From assembly GCF_000142805.1 (NCBI RefSeq), contig NC_013079.1, positions 620,001 to 684,000 on the forward strand: a stretch of 64,000 bases of DNA. Reading direction: 5' to 3'. Source of the DNA: Lachancea thermotolerans CBS 6340 (Eukaryota > Ascomycota > Saccharomycetes > Saccharomycetales > Saccharomycetaceae). Made by a program: the position numbers and the translations under genes. The notes beneath the pieces are model-generated. The model worked only from the letters and a program-made list of their open reading frames with translations, made no database searches and was not told the DNA's origin. How positions within the stretch are numbered: the stretch's first letter is position 1; each line of letters starts with the position of its first letter. Shown piece after piece: positions 30,658-39,488 of the stretch.

Positions 30658-31434
30658 TCACGAGGCTGTTGGAATCATAATTTTCACGGCTATAGGGTTT
30701 TACGAGCCTCTGCTGGTTGTGCATCTTGCAGCTTAATGTACACCGCGCTAATGTTTTAAAGCTTTCTTGCTCAGAACCGTGGCAGTACAAACGTCCGGCG
30801 GTATTCGTTAAAGAGCCTCAACGGCGAAATCCAGCCTTGTGGCATGCGTCGCGATCTATCTGATTGCTGGGGCGTCGCAGCCGAAGGCGTTGCTTCGCAG
30901 CAGAATGCGAAACAACAGTGTGGCGCGCTTCTTCTGATCGCAAGAGCGTTTGCAATTCAAACATTATACTACGTGCGCTTCTTTTCAATTTTACATCTCG
31001 ATATCATTGAGAGACCTTTTCTGTCAACGCTACGGGCGCTACCGCCCAACATGAGCTACAACGTGAAGCTGACTCTAAAATTCTTGGGCTGTGTACGCCG
31101 ATAAAGAAGGGATTTTTGATTGGACTACAAAATCTTGTAAAATCACACAACAGACATTTTCCTCAAAATGTCCGAGGAACATGGCACCTTTTGGCTCATG
31201 GCAGTCTCAGCATCGTTCATTTCCTCGCGGATTACAGTTTAACATTAGCATCGCGGCTCATTTTATTATGTCACGTGCCAACATTGGTTTGCGCATACCG
31301 GTTTAGAAGACGCAATAACGTTAATATTGATGTATAACAGCTCTATATGTTTTAAATGGCGCGCAAGCTTTGTTAGTCTTCTACAAGTTACAATTTACCA
31401 CCAACAAGTAGCTCTGGAGTGTATTTTGATAGCA
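30658..31434. other. Intergenic region between MATE gene and YBR053C homologue
   Basis: This is 777 bp with only short frames. A TCACGTG E-box lies at about 31270-31276. The frame of the downstream gene is open from 31327, but its family match begins at 31435. No relic of a membrane protein such as MRH1 is recognisable. Confidence 0.5.
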
Positions 31435-32469
31435 ATGGTTCAAACTACCGAAGTTAGCGGAAAACCTTACATTCACGATTATGGGGCAAGACTAAGCGAA
31501 GGTGTGTCCTACCTAAAAGAGTCTCAAACCCTTATTTGGGTCGACATCTTTCTGAGTGAAATACATCTGGTGACGAACATCGATGACCCTAAGAGCTCAC
31601 ACAAGGTTGTCAAGATCAATTACGAAAACTACATTGGTGAATACCCTTGCGATAAGGATTTGCCTGAGCGCGTCGGGGTGGTGTTCCCTGTCGACTCCGC
31701 GAGTGGTGTGAAAGATATCTTCTTTGCCAGTAAGTACGGAATCGGGCGGCTGTCGCTGGAAACAGCACAATGGAAGTATGAAGTTCTGTTCTCGTCCTGC
31801 GAGCAGACCAAAAACAAGGACTGGAAACGTCTCCGCTCCAACGACGGCAACGTCGCGCCCAACGGGGATCTATATGTCGGCGTAATGTTGGACTTCCATA
31901 TCGACATGGACCGCAGCGCGGAGCCAGAGGGCTGCTTTCTGCGCGTCGACCTCAAGAAGCGCGCTGTCGAACTTGTCATGGACGGCTTGCACATTCCTAA
32001 TGCCATTAACTGGAATCCTAAGAAAGATACCATTTTTCTAACGGACTCTCTGAACTACAAAATCTGGACGGCTCCCTACGACTCCCACAGCGGGCTTCCC
32101 GCGCTAGCCCAGAAAAAATCCTTCATTGAATTCAAGCCATTGAACTCAGAGTGCTCGGATCCTGAGCCTGATGGATCATGCATTGACCCCCGCAACGGCA
32201 ACCTGTATAGCGCCGTGTTCAGCTCTCACAAGGTTCAACTATTTGACTCGCAGGGAACCCTGCAACGCAATCTAGTTTTCCCAGACACCGCAAACGTTAC
32301 GTGCTGTTGCTTGGGGCCAGGTGGTGACTTATTTGTCACGACGGCTTCTCGCGATGTACTTCATGGCGTGAAAACTTCTGGGCCAAATGGCGCTCTTTTC
32401 AGGGTTGCTGCGGATCTGGTCTCTGACTCAGGCGACGTTCCATCCTCAAAGCCCAACCCTGCTTTCTAG
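31435..32469 (+). CDS. SMP-30/gluconolactonase-like protein (YBR053C homologue)
   Basis: The 344-residue protein (S. cerevisiae YBR053C, 358) has a six-bladed propeller of the SMP-30/regucalcin/gluconolactonase family. Metal-site regions are visible: EGVSYLKESQTLIWVDI near the start (Glu ligand), SNDGNVAPNGDLYVGVM, LHIPNAINW followed by TIFLTDSLNYKIW (Asn and Asp ligands), and PDGSCIDPRNGNLYSAVF. A lactonase activity is plausible but the yeast homologue has no proven substrate. The frame stays open upstream to 31327, which would add 36 residues; the ATG at 31435 (context agcaATG) matches the family start. Order with the PST2-type gene matches YBR053C-YBR052C. Confidence 0.87.
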   Translation: MVQTTEVSGKPYIHDYGARLSEGVSYLKESQTLIWVDIFLSEIHLVTNIDDPKSSHKVVKINYENYIGEYPCDKDLPERVGVVFPVDSASGVKDIFFASKYGIGRLSLETAQWKYEVLFSSCEQTKNKDWKRLRSNDGNVAPNGDLYVGVMLDFHIDMDRSAEPEGCFLRVDLKKRAVELVMDGLHIPNAINWNPKKDTIFLTDSLNYKIWTAPYDSHSGLPALAQKKSFIEFKPLNSECSDPEPDGSCIDPRNGNLYSAVFSSHKVQLFDSQGTLQRNLVFPDTANVTCCCLGPGGDLFVTTASRDVLHGVKTSGPNGALFRVAADLVSDSGDVPSSKPNPAF

Positions 32470-32620
32470 TTATACACTACTTACGAACTAAACAAAGATC
32501 TCAAACCTATCCAATACAGAACCCTATAGTAAATATCTGAGAGCCTCTTATCGCTTAACTGAGCAGGTGGTGCTGTCATTTGTGTCTATTGTTATTATGA
32601 TCCTAATTAAACATCAATAA

Positions 32621-32692
32621 GCTCGCGTGGCGTAATGGCAACGCGTCTGACTTCTAATCAGAAGATTGAGGGTTCGACCCCCTCCGTGAGTG
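32621..32692 (+). tRNA. tR(UCU): tRNA-Arg (anticodon UCU)
   Basis: The sequence begins GCTCGCGTGGCGTAATGG, with anticodon stem CTGAC/GTCAG-like pairing around a TTCTAAT loop (anticodon TCT) and T-arm GGGTTCGACCCC. It matches the S. cerevisiae tRNA-Arg(UCU) almost base for base, including the unusual G1-U72 pair. An 11-T run (32693-32703) terminates it. Confidence 0.97.
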
Positions 32693-32703
32693 TTTTTTTT
32701 TTT
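32693..32703 (+). terminator. Oligo-T RNA polymerase III terminator of tRNA-Arg
   Basis: Eleven consecutive T directly follow the tRNA-Arg 3' end. Confidence 0.9.
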
Positions 32704-32889
32704 GGTTTTCTTTGACTAAATTCTTTGTAATTTAATTATTCATTTTCGAGTACCTCTTAATAATGAAGTATTTCTAATAGGGAATATGTATACGTTCAAA
32801 TATAAAATACAGGGCTTCGCATCAACAGAATATAGCGGGTCGAGCAATTAGCCTAAGAACTAACAGGAAAACAATCAGTTATCATTACA

Positions 32890-33507
32890 ATGTCAAAAGT
32901 CGCAATTATCATTTACACTCTGTACGGCCACACGGCCGAACTAGCAGAAGCGCAAAAAAGGGGCGTGGAGGCTGCCGGCGGTGAGGCCGATATTTACCAG
33001 GTTCCAGAGACTTTGAGCGATGATGTTATCAAAGCATTGGGTGGGCAGCGTAAGCCTTCTTATCCAATTGCAAGTCGCGAGACGCTCGAAGAGTACAACT
33101 TCTTCCTATTCGGGATTCCAACGCGCTTTGGTAACTTCCCAGCACAGTGGAAGGCATTCTGGGACGCCACTGGTGGCCTGTGGGCCAAGGGCGCGCTGCA
33201 CGGCAAAGTTGCTGGCGTCTTTGTCTCGACCGGCACGGGCGGTGGTAATGAGACCACCGTCGTTAACTCGCTATCGGTGCTGGCCCACCATGGCATAATC
33301 TACGTGCCTTTGGGCTACAAGTTTGCGGGGGCCGCCTTGAGCAACCTGACGGAGATTCACGGCGGCTCGCCATGGGGTGCTGGTTCCATTGCTGGCGCCG
33401 ATGGTTCGCGCCAGCCTTCTGCGCTGGAGCTCGAAGTCAACGAGTTCCAGGGGAAAACATTCTTTGAAACCGCAAAGAGATTTGGTGCCCCAGAGGCCAC
33501 TGTGTAA
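32890..33507 (+). CDS. PST2: Flavodoxin-like quinone oxidoreductase (Pst2/Rfs1 family)
   Basis: The 205-residue WrbA-type FMN protein probably reduces quinones with NAD(P)H and sits at eisosomes in S. cerevisiae. It opens with a flavodoxin phosphate-binding loop region ([15 protein letters not shown]). Other family blocks are [40 protein letters not shown] and [24 protein letters not shown]. It is the unduplicated counterpart of both PST2 (YDR032C) and RFS1 (YBR052C); the well-preserved FMN and substrate motifs make it more Pst2-like. The start is the first ATG. Its neighbours YBR053C and MIX14 come from the two different tracks. Confidence 0.92.
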   Translation: MSKVAIIIYTLYGHTAELAEAQKRGVEAAGGEADIYQVPETLSDDVIKALGGQRKPSYPIASRETLEEYNFFLFGIPTRFGNFPAQWKAFWDATGGLWAKGALHGKVAGVFVSTGTGGGNETTVVNSLSVLAHHGIIYVPLGYKFAGAALSNLTEIHGGSPWGAGSIAGADGSRQPSALELEVNEFQGKTFFETAKRFGAPEATV

Positions 33508-33651
33508 ATTTTTATATCTGCCATCGCTTATTGACTGCGAAGGGCCGGTGTGGCCCCACGCTCTTTACCTTAAAACTTTAGAATTGCTGCCACGGATGTA
33601 TTCTTAAAACTGAGATCCCTCTTGTCCAACAGCTGCTTATTCTCTACTACT

Positions 33652-33987
33652 CTAGAGCTGGTTAATGGGGCTCGGGCCTTGGACCTGCTTCTCTGCGCAG
33701 GTGCGCATCTCTTGTAAAAGGCCTAGACAGTTCTCATTGATAGTGCGCGTCTCCATATTGTCGCGCACACAGGTCTCGTACTTTTGCATCAGTTGGCCGC
33801 ACTTGGCCATTACTTTTTGAACGCTTGGCACCTTCTGTTTGATACATACCGACAAGTCTCTCTGCCGGAAAGCACATTGGCCAGGATCATCCTTGTTTTT
33901 AGAGATGCATTTATGATACTCTACAAATTGTTGGGGGCAGTTTTTAGCCACATCTTCCATAATAAACTGGTCCAGGGCGTTTGACAT
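33652..33987 (-). CDS. MIX14: Mitochondrial intermembrane-space twin CX9C protein
   Basis: The 111-residue protein (S. cerevisiae Mix14/Mic14, YDR031W, 121) is built of four CX9C motifs, that is two twin-CX9C hairpins: C17/C27, C38/C48, C63/C73 and C87/C97. Such proteins are imported and oxidised by Mia40 in the intermembrane space, and Mix14 is linked to normal respiration. No other cysteines are present. It is divergent from RAD28 with only 99 bp between start codons, the same arrangement as in S. cerevisiae, so the promoter is shared. Confidence 0.93.
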   Translation of the reverse strand: MSNALDQFIMEDVAKNCPQQFVEYHKCISKNKDDPGQCAFRQRDLSVCIKQKVPSVQKVMAKCGQLMQKYETCVRDNMETRTINENCLGLLQEMRTCAEKQVQGPSPINQL

Positions 33988-34086
33988 GTCTAGGTGTTGT
34001 GTTACTACTTCTTTTGTTCTTGCTGAAGCTTAAGATATCTTCTTTCGATTTGTTCTCATTCAAGATTTTTATCTTGCAAGCAGTAT

Positions 34087-35364
34087 ATGAACCGAACTCA
34101 GCTTCAATGGCAACTTGGAAAGCTTGATAACAGACGGCTGTACGACTTAGTACTATGCAGCGAGCTGGAAAAGCTGAGAGATGCAAAGCCGATTGTCTAC
34201 TCACATAGAAAGGCCTCGTTTCCCATTGGAACCACATCACTCGATTTCGATTCGACAGGCCAGTTTCTATTGTCCAGCGGGGAGGATGGAAGTTTAGCCC
34301 TCTGGGCTCTCGACGAGGGCCATAGCGAAGGAAAGCTAGTTAATAAGCGCATTCAGTTTGCGGCAGGAGAGTCGAAGGAATCTGTGAACCCATCATCCCG
34401 CCGGGTGCACGTTACGGCACGAAGTCCCGGCGGAAAAGCCCCGCGCTTCCTTACATCAGTGGAGTCTCGCCCACCAGACTCCCTGCAGGGTCCCAGGGAA
34501 GCATCGCACGCGTTTTCTGTGACTAGCGTGAAGTGGTATGGACCCGACAACGGTCTCTTCTTCACAGGTAGTAACGACCACAAGGTTAAAATCTGGGACA
34601 CTAACACCTTCCAAGTGGCAAGCTCCATTGATATTGCTCACCGGGTGGCTCAGCTGGACACACTAGGTGATCTTCTTGCTGTCGCCAGTGAAGATTCGCA
34701 CCCCCGGCTGATAGATTTAAGATCAATGAGTGCCGCCATATCACTGGGCGTGAAGCGCTCCGACATGCGTCACGGCATCAACGCTGCAAAATTCTCACAC
34801 ACGAGTTCAGGTGCGAAGCCTCTTCTGCTTGCCACTGGCGACGACGACGGCAACGTCCGCGTTTGGGACCTGCGCATGGGCAACCGCTGGCTGTGCGATC
34901 TCACCGAGGCAGACACCCTTTCAAAGTCGCACGCGCGCTGTTGCAACGACCTGTGCTGGGACCCGAGCGGCTCGCTAAAGCTTGTCACCACGGGAAACGA
35001 CGGTAAATGCAAAATGTGGGATCTTCACGAGGGCGGCGCCAAACCTCAGCTTGTGCGTCAGCTCGGTGCCACGGACCTTACGTCCAACCGGTTTCGTCGG
35101 CGCACGTCCCACTACCTCATGTGGCAGGGGCCCTATGTTTTTTTTAACAGCGACCACGGCGAAATCCTCGTGTACCAGAGCCATAGCGGTCTTCTGTGGC
35201 ATGCATTTGAGTACCCGCTGCGCGTTGCGCAGCCCGAAAGGCTCCGATCAACCCCGAAGCTACAAAGCATGGCCATCCAGACCCGTCTTGCCAACACGCT
35301 GGGCGTGAGGCTCGTTTTGGGTACAGACAATACACACGGAAGAATTCTGGAGTATCGAGTGTAG
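34087..35364 (+). CDS. RAD28: WD-repeat protein Rad28 (CSA homologue)
   Basis: The 425-residue WD40 protein (S. cerevisiae 506) is related to human CSA/ERCC8, involved in transcription-coupled repair. The N-terminus (QWQLGKLDNRRLYDLVLCSELEKLRDA) precedes a propeller with clear repeat ends: GEDGSLALWALDE, GSNDHKVKIWDTN, GDDDGNVRVWDLR and GNDGKCKMWDLHE. An extra low-complexity segment (about residues 95-140) lies within the first blades. The start is the first ATG. The divergent MIX14 partner and downstream REG1 match S. cerevisiae order. Confidence 0.9.
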   Translation: MNRTQLQWQLGKLDNRRLYDLVLCSELEKLRDAKPIVYSHRKASFPIGTTSLDFDSTGQFLLSSGEDGSLALWALDEGHSEGKLVNKRIQFAAGESKESVNPSSRRVHVTARSPGGKAPRFLTSVESRPPDSLQGPREASHAFSVTSVKWYGPDNGLFFTGSNDHKVKIWDTNTFQVASSIDIAHRVAQLDTLGDLLAVASEDSHPRLIDLRSMSAAISLGVKRSDMRHGINAAKFSHTSSGAKPLLLATGDDDGNVRVWDLRMGNRWLCDLTEADTLSKSHARCCNDLCWDPSGSLKLVTTGNDGKCKMWDLHEGGAKPQLVRQLGATDLTSNRFRRRTSHYLMWQGPYVFFNSDHGEILVYQSHSGLLWHAFEYPLRVAQPERLRSTPKLQSMAIQTRLANTLGVRLVLGTDNTHGRILEYRV

Positions 35365-36692
35365 GGTGGGTGGTCTTGCTGCCCGATTGTCGTTCTACGT
35401 GCGCTGACAGTCAAAGAACTGCGCTGTTGGGCGAGCTCTGTGCACGAACGGTGCACCATTATGACCTACTGTCCACGTCCGGCATGGGCTACCGACCGGA
35501 TCCCTTTTACGCAATTCTGACTCCGGAGTTGCCAGTGCGAACCGCGAATCATTTGAAAGCGCCGTTTTCCATTCAAACGGCCTTGCTGTTTAAGCCCGAT
35601 GGCGCCCAGAAATCTATATATGATATCGAATACCAAGATGTTCTCTACCCCGGCAGGCACCCCGGGATACCGCAGAAGTGCTCGGAGATCCACTTTTCTA
35701 TTTTGTCAATAAGAACGAAAGCATCGAAACCCACCGATAGTAACAATGAATGCACAAGGAATAAAAGAATTGAAAATAAAAAATAGAAAAACCTGGGGTA
35801 AAACTACTGTGCTCTAATTCTCATAATCAAGTCCGCGAACTCCTCCTCGCCAGCGCTGCCAAACCTATGTCTCATCTCAAATCGGTCAAGCCTTAGACTT
35901 TCTTATAGTCGAGTGCTGACACTAGCCTTAAATCCTCGAGCAATATTTATTTATCGACAGTTTCTGGCGCTGACCTTCGCGAGCGTGACAACATCCTGAA
36001 GCGACTCCGATTTTTTCGATCGACTTTTAGCAAAATATTGGGATGCAGCGCCTCTTGTCCGAGTCTTCTTAGACTGCTGCTTCTGATTGGGACGCAAGTA
36101 GCGCCTCACCAGTGTTTACACATTGCCCGTTATAACACCGCGTGTCTGCGATTGTTCCCACGTGATCTTCTTCCGTGCTGGTGGGTCCCCACACCACGAG
36201 AAGTTAGAATACGAGCGATGCACCACCTGTGCTTCTGAGCTGGAGAAAAGCTCCTCTTCCTATCTAGCCTTGGAGGACCCGTTAGAGTTGCTGATGGCGA
36301 GACTGTGCCGCACGCTGCCCGCGCGCGCAGCGCACCGCTAGACGATAACCACGTCTGCACATTGAAGGTGACATGTTCACGTGAGTTGACGCACGTGACT
36401 AGCACGTGTTTATATTAATTGTTCTGAAGTTTGACTTCTGCGCTTGCCTCGTACGTAGCTAGGTAATGAAGCGATAATAAAAATTTCATATAGGTTCGCC
36501 CCTTTGACTGCCAGCTGAAGCCAAGGTCAGCGCAGAAGACAGTTGAATTCGGGAAAGGATTGCTTTGTTGAGCACTTTTGGTCAGTAAAAAAGTACTCTT
36601 CAGCAACAGGGGCACTCTCTGCAAGTCAAGAGGTGGTTTTAAAGTGCAAATTGGCGTGCTTCTGGTGGAAAAACTAGGACCAAAGCGAGAGC
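35365..36692. other. Long RAD28-REG1 intergenic region
   Basis: This is 1.3 kb without a convincing gene. A 138-codon frame (35370-35786) has no family features and I regard it as chance. The right part should hold the REG1 promoter and contains a triple E-box, listed separately. Confidence 0.55.
36378..36408. promoter_or_regulatory. Triple CACGTG E-box upstream of REG1
   Basis: Perfect CACGTG hexamers at 36378-36383, 36392-36397 and 36403-36408 lie about 285-315 bp before the REG1 ATG. They are candidate sites for a bHLH factor such as Cbf1 or Tye7. Confidence 0.65.
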
Positions 36693-39254
36693 ATGTCGAA
36701 CAACTTGGCAACGTACTTCAACAAGCAAGCGGGTCGTTCGAGCACCACCAGCGGCGCAAGCCCGGGTGATGACGATGACATGGGACCATCTGTTTCGATG
36801 GCAGTCGAGGCCGAGGATGACGACCACTTCACCCGCTCCACATTCAACCTCAAGCGCACGCGGTCGATGGGCCTGCTCGACGACTACGTTGGCTCTAGTA
36901 AGAAAGACGAGGGCTCGGAAGCGGACAGCGAGGAAGCGGCCGAGGAGAGCGATTTCGAAGACGACGACAACGTAAACGAGAATGCGGGCAGCAGCGCTCT
37001 GCGCTCTGCGACGCCAGGCCTCTCGGAGTCAGCCTCGCCACCCGTGCCTGAGACAGACAACTACTTAATCCCACATGATGACAATGATCTAGTACACGAG
37101 CCCAAGAGGCATGTTGACTACCTTTCTCACCAATGGGACGAAGGCGAAATTTCACAGTCCTGGAAATACATTATTCTCAAGAAGAAGAAAAAGGATGAAG
37201 ACCTTGTGAACGCAGCGCGTCTTGAAAATGCATCATGGCGTACGTGGGCAAAAGCCCGCAACCACCTGCAAACCGTTAGCCCAGAAGTTGTGAACTGGTC
37301 CAAGGACTCAGACGTTACCTGGCTGTATGGGCCCGTTGTGCGCCAAAAAACGGATCCGGGTGCCAGCTCAGACCAAGAGTTTGGCTACGGTTCCGATGAC
37401 GAAACTTCCAAGCGGGTGAGGACATCTAAAAACAAAAAGAGAGGACCCAAGCCTATATTAAAGAAAAGGAGTGTGTCCGAAATTCTTGAAGAGAATTCGT
37501 TATGGAGGCTAAACGTTGCTCGCCAACATAAAAAGATTCTCTCTAGTACCCAAGATATGGTTGATGGGTACGGGGATACGATGTACGCGCCTGAGGACTA
37601 TGATGCGCTTGCGGCAAAGGTCAACGCGCAGTACTACTCATCAAATCCCAGCGCATATAGCCAGGGCAACGCGTCAGAGCCACTACACGAAGACCCTGGT
37701 GTCGAGTCTAGTGTCGGTCCGCCGTCAGAAAGACCCCAATCACAAGCGTCTACTCTGGAATCAATTATGACGTCCACGAGCAAGAAAACTCCAAAAGGAG
37801 CGACTGAGCAAAAAGATAGACACATTCATTTTAACGACCGCGTGGAACAATGTATGGCTGTTGCCTTCCACTCTGATGACGATAACGATTTTGACGACAG
37901 CGCGGATGACAGCGACGGTGAACGATCCGCTCATCATGAATACCCTCTAACGCGAAACCGCACACGTGGTGCGTCTGATGATTCTGATTACATCCGGGAA
38001 TCCTATTCTGATGAAGACATGAACAGTTCTTCCTCTGACGAGGATGAAGCAGGGCTCTTCATCAATGCCAGGTATTCGAGAAAGACTGATGGATCTCGGT
38101 CGCCCTCTACGCGCTCATCCATAGGGTCGGAGTCTGCTCTCTCAAAAGAAAACCTCACGCCGATTATCAAGCTTCTACCCGCCACAACTCTAAACTACGG
38201 ATCTGATGAGGAGGAATTTGATGATGATGACGAATACTACGGCAACAACGCCGTTTCTCACAACGTCAACACCTTCAGAGGTTATGATTACATGTACGAT
38301 TACAACTCTGTCTACACCGGCGACACATCCAGTTTTATGGCAGTCAATAGTTGTGACATGGTTGACGTTCCAGAAGGTTTACAGACCCCGATCGAAGGCC
38401 AAGGTGATCATGCTGATATGTTGGTAAATCCCAACAGCAGCCCTCAGCTGCCGAGTGACGCGGGGAAGGGCGGATTTTCGCTGGACAGTGACACTGATTC
38501 ATATGGTTCCGATGGAGATGCGCAATTCATTGAAGATTCTCAGAACAAAGATAGTGATGATGAGCTTTCAAGCATGCCGGGTTTGAGGAGAGTTCCATCT
38601 CACGGCAAATCCAGTACAACATTGATACAAGATTTGAGGCTACAGCCAGCTGCGATTCCCACAACTCATAGCTTCATTACTGGTAAACCTCTGCGGCAAA
38701 CTGAGCAGCCTTGGGACACGGTCAAAAGCAAGCCTGTCCCTAAAACTCGGAGTTTTGTACTAGATTCGGATTCCGACTCTGATACATCAGATAAGAGCGA
38801 ATCGGGTTCTGAGAACAGCGACATTAACAAGACTTCACTACAGGCAGGAGATACACCCGCGGCTAACTCTTCAGGCGCTGATTCAAAGCCGGCTTACAGC
38901 GTTCCAACACATGCTACCATTGTATCTCCTGTGCCGAAGGGCCAAAGGATCACAAGCAGCTCACCAGTGAACATAGCATGTTCTGGAGACTCGGGCACGT
39001 CCCTGTCCGATGTTGCAATTGCAGGTTACATTTCTCCAAGGAGCGACTCTATGCAATCCGTTGTTGCAAAAGAGAATATGGTAAACAATAAGTCCTCGAA
39101 TTCAGAGGTTGACCGCATGAACAAGAACCTGGAAAATTGGCATATCGACCCTCAAAAGGACGATGCAGATGATGCTTCATCGGAGAATGTGCAAAAAATG
39201 ATGTCCTCCGCACGCGAAATAGCGAGCAAGTATTTACATTCATGGAAGAAATAG
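36693..39254 (+). CDS. REG1: Glc7 type-1 phosphatase regulatory subunit Reg1
   Basis: Reg1 directs the phosphatase Glc7 to Snf1 and other targets, maintaining glucose repression. The 853-residue protein (S. cerevisiae 1014) is largely disordered and rich in acidic and Ser residues. Conserved blocks are the N-terminal SNNLATYF region, the segment KRHVDYLSHQWDEGEISQSWKYI (about 150-170), NASWRTWAKARN, and the phosphatase-docking motif RHIHFNDRVEQC near residue 375, where HIHF is the RVxF-type core known from Reg1. The C-terminus ends in a helical segment with repeated Lys. As a pre-duplication gene it represents both REG1 and REG2. VPS54 follows in tandem. Confidence 0.93.
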   Translation: MSNNLATYFNKQAGRSSTTSGASPGDDDDMGPSVSMAVEAEDDDHFTRSTFNLKRTRSMGLLDDYVGSSKKDEGSEADSEEAAEESDFEDDDNVNENAGSSALRSATPGLSESASPPVPETDNYLIPHDDNDLVHEPKRHVDYLSHQWDEGEISQSWKYIILKKKKKDEDLVNAARLENASWRTWAKARNHLQTVSPEVVNWSKDSDVTWLYGPVVRQKTDPGASSDQEFGYGSDDETSKRVRTSKNKKRGPKPILKKRSVSEILEENSLWRLNVARQHKKILSSTQDMVDGYGDTMYAPEDYDALAAKVNAQYYSSNPSAYSQGNASEPLHEDPGVESSVGPPSERPQSQASTLESIMTSTSKKTPKGATEQKDRHIHFNDRVEQCMAVAFHSDDDNDFDDSADDSDGERSAHHEYPLTRNRTRGASDDSDYIRESYSDEDMNSSSSDEDEAGLFINARYSRKTDGSRSPSTRSSIGSESALSKENLTPIIKLLPATTLNYGSDEEEFDDDDEYYGNNAVSHNVNTFRGYDYMYDYNSVYTGDTSSFMAVNSCDMVDVPEGLQTPIEGQGDHADMLVNPNSSPQLPSDAGKGGFSLDSDTDSYGSDGDAQFIEDSQNKDSDDELSSMPGLRRVPSHGKSSTTLIQDLRLQPAAIPTTHSFITGKPLRQTEQPWDTVKSKPVPKTRSFVLDSDSDSDTSDKSESGSENSDINKTSLQAGDTPAANSSGADSKPAYSVPTHATIVSPVPKGQRITSSSPVNIACSGDSGTSLSDVAIAGYISPRSDSMQSVVAKENMVNNKSSNSEVDRMNKNLENWHIDPQKDDADDASSENVQKMMSSAREIASKYLHSWKK

Positions 39255-39488
39255 AAGTTTTTATGGCGGGGACTAGAAACAGACGAATGCATAACAAGCA
39301 CAGTAGTACTTCTAAAATAATCGGTATCGCGGGACGGACTAACGCACTTCCACCTTTTACTTGAAGAGACATCGAAGGCATTAGAGAGATCGTCTGCACA
39401 GATGGGTCGTTCACCACCTTTAATGTAGGCGTATAAAACGATATCGAAATAAGGTAAGCTCAAGTTATACACGGTATTTTATCACTGC

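Noticed and set aside
30844-31337. Short frames between the MATE gene and the YBR053C homologue
   Set aside because: Several overlap in different frames, none has motifs, and they do not resemble MRH1/YRO2 membrane proteins.
35370-35786. 138-codon frame after RAD28
   Set aside because: Its composition is random-looking, there are no motifs, and no gene is expected between RAD28 and REG1.
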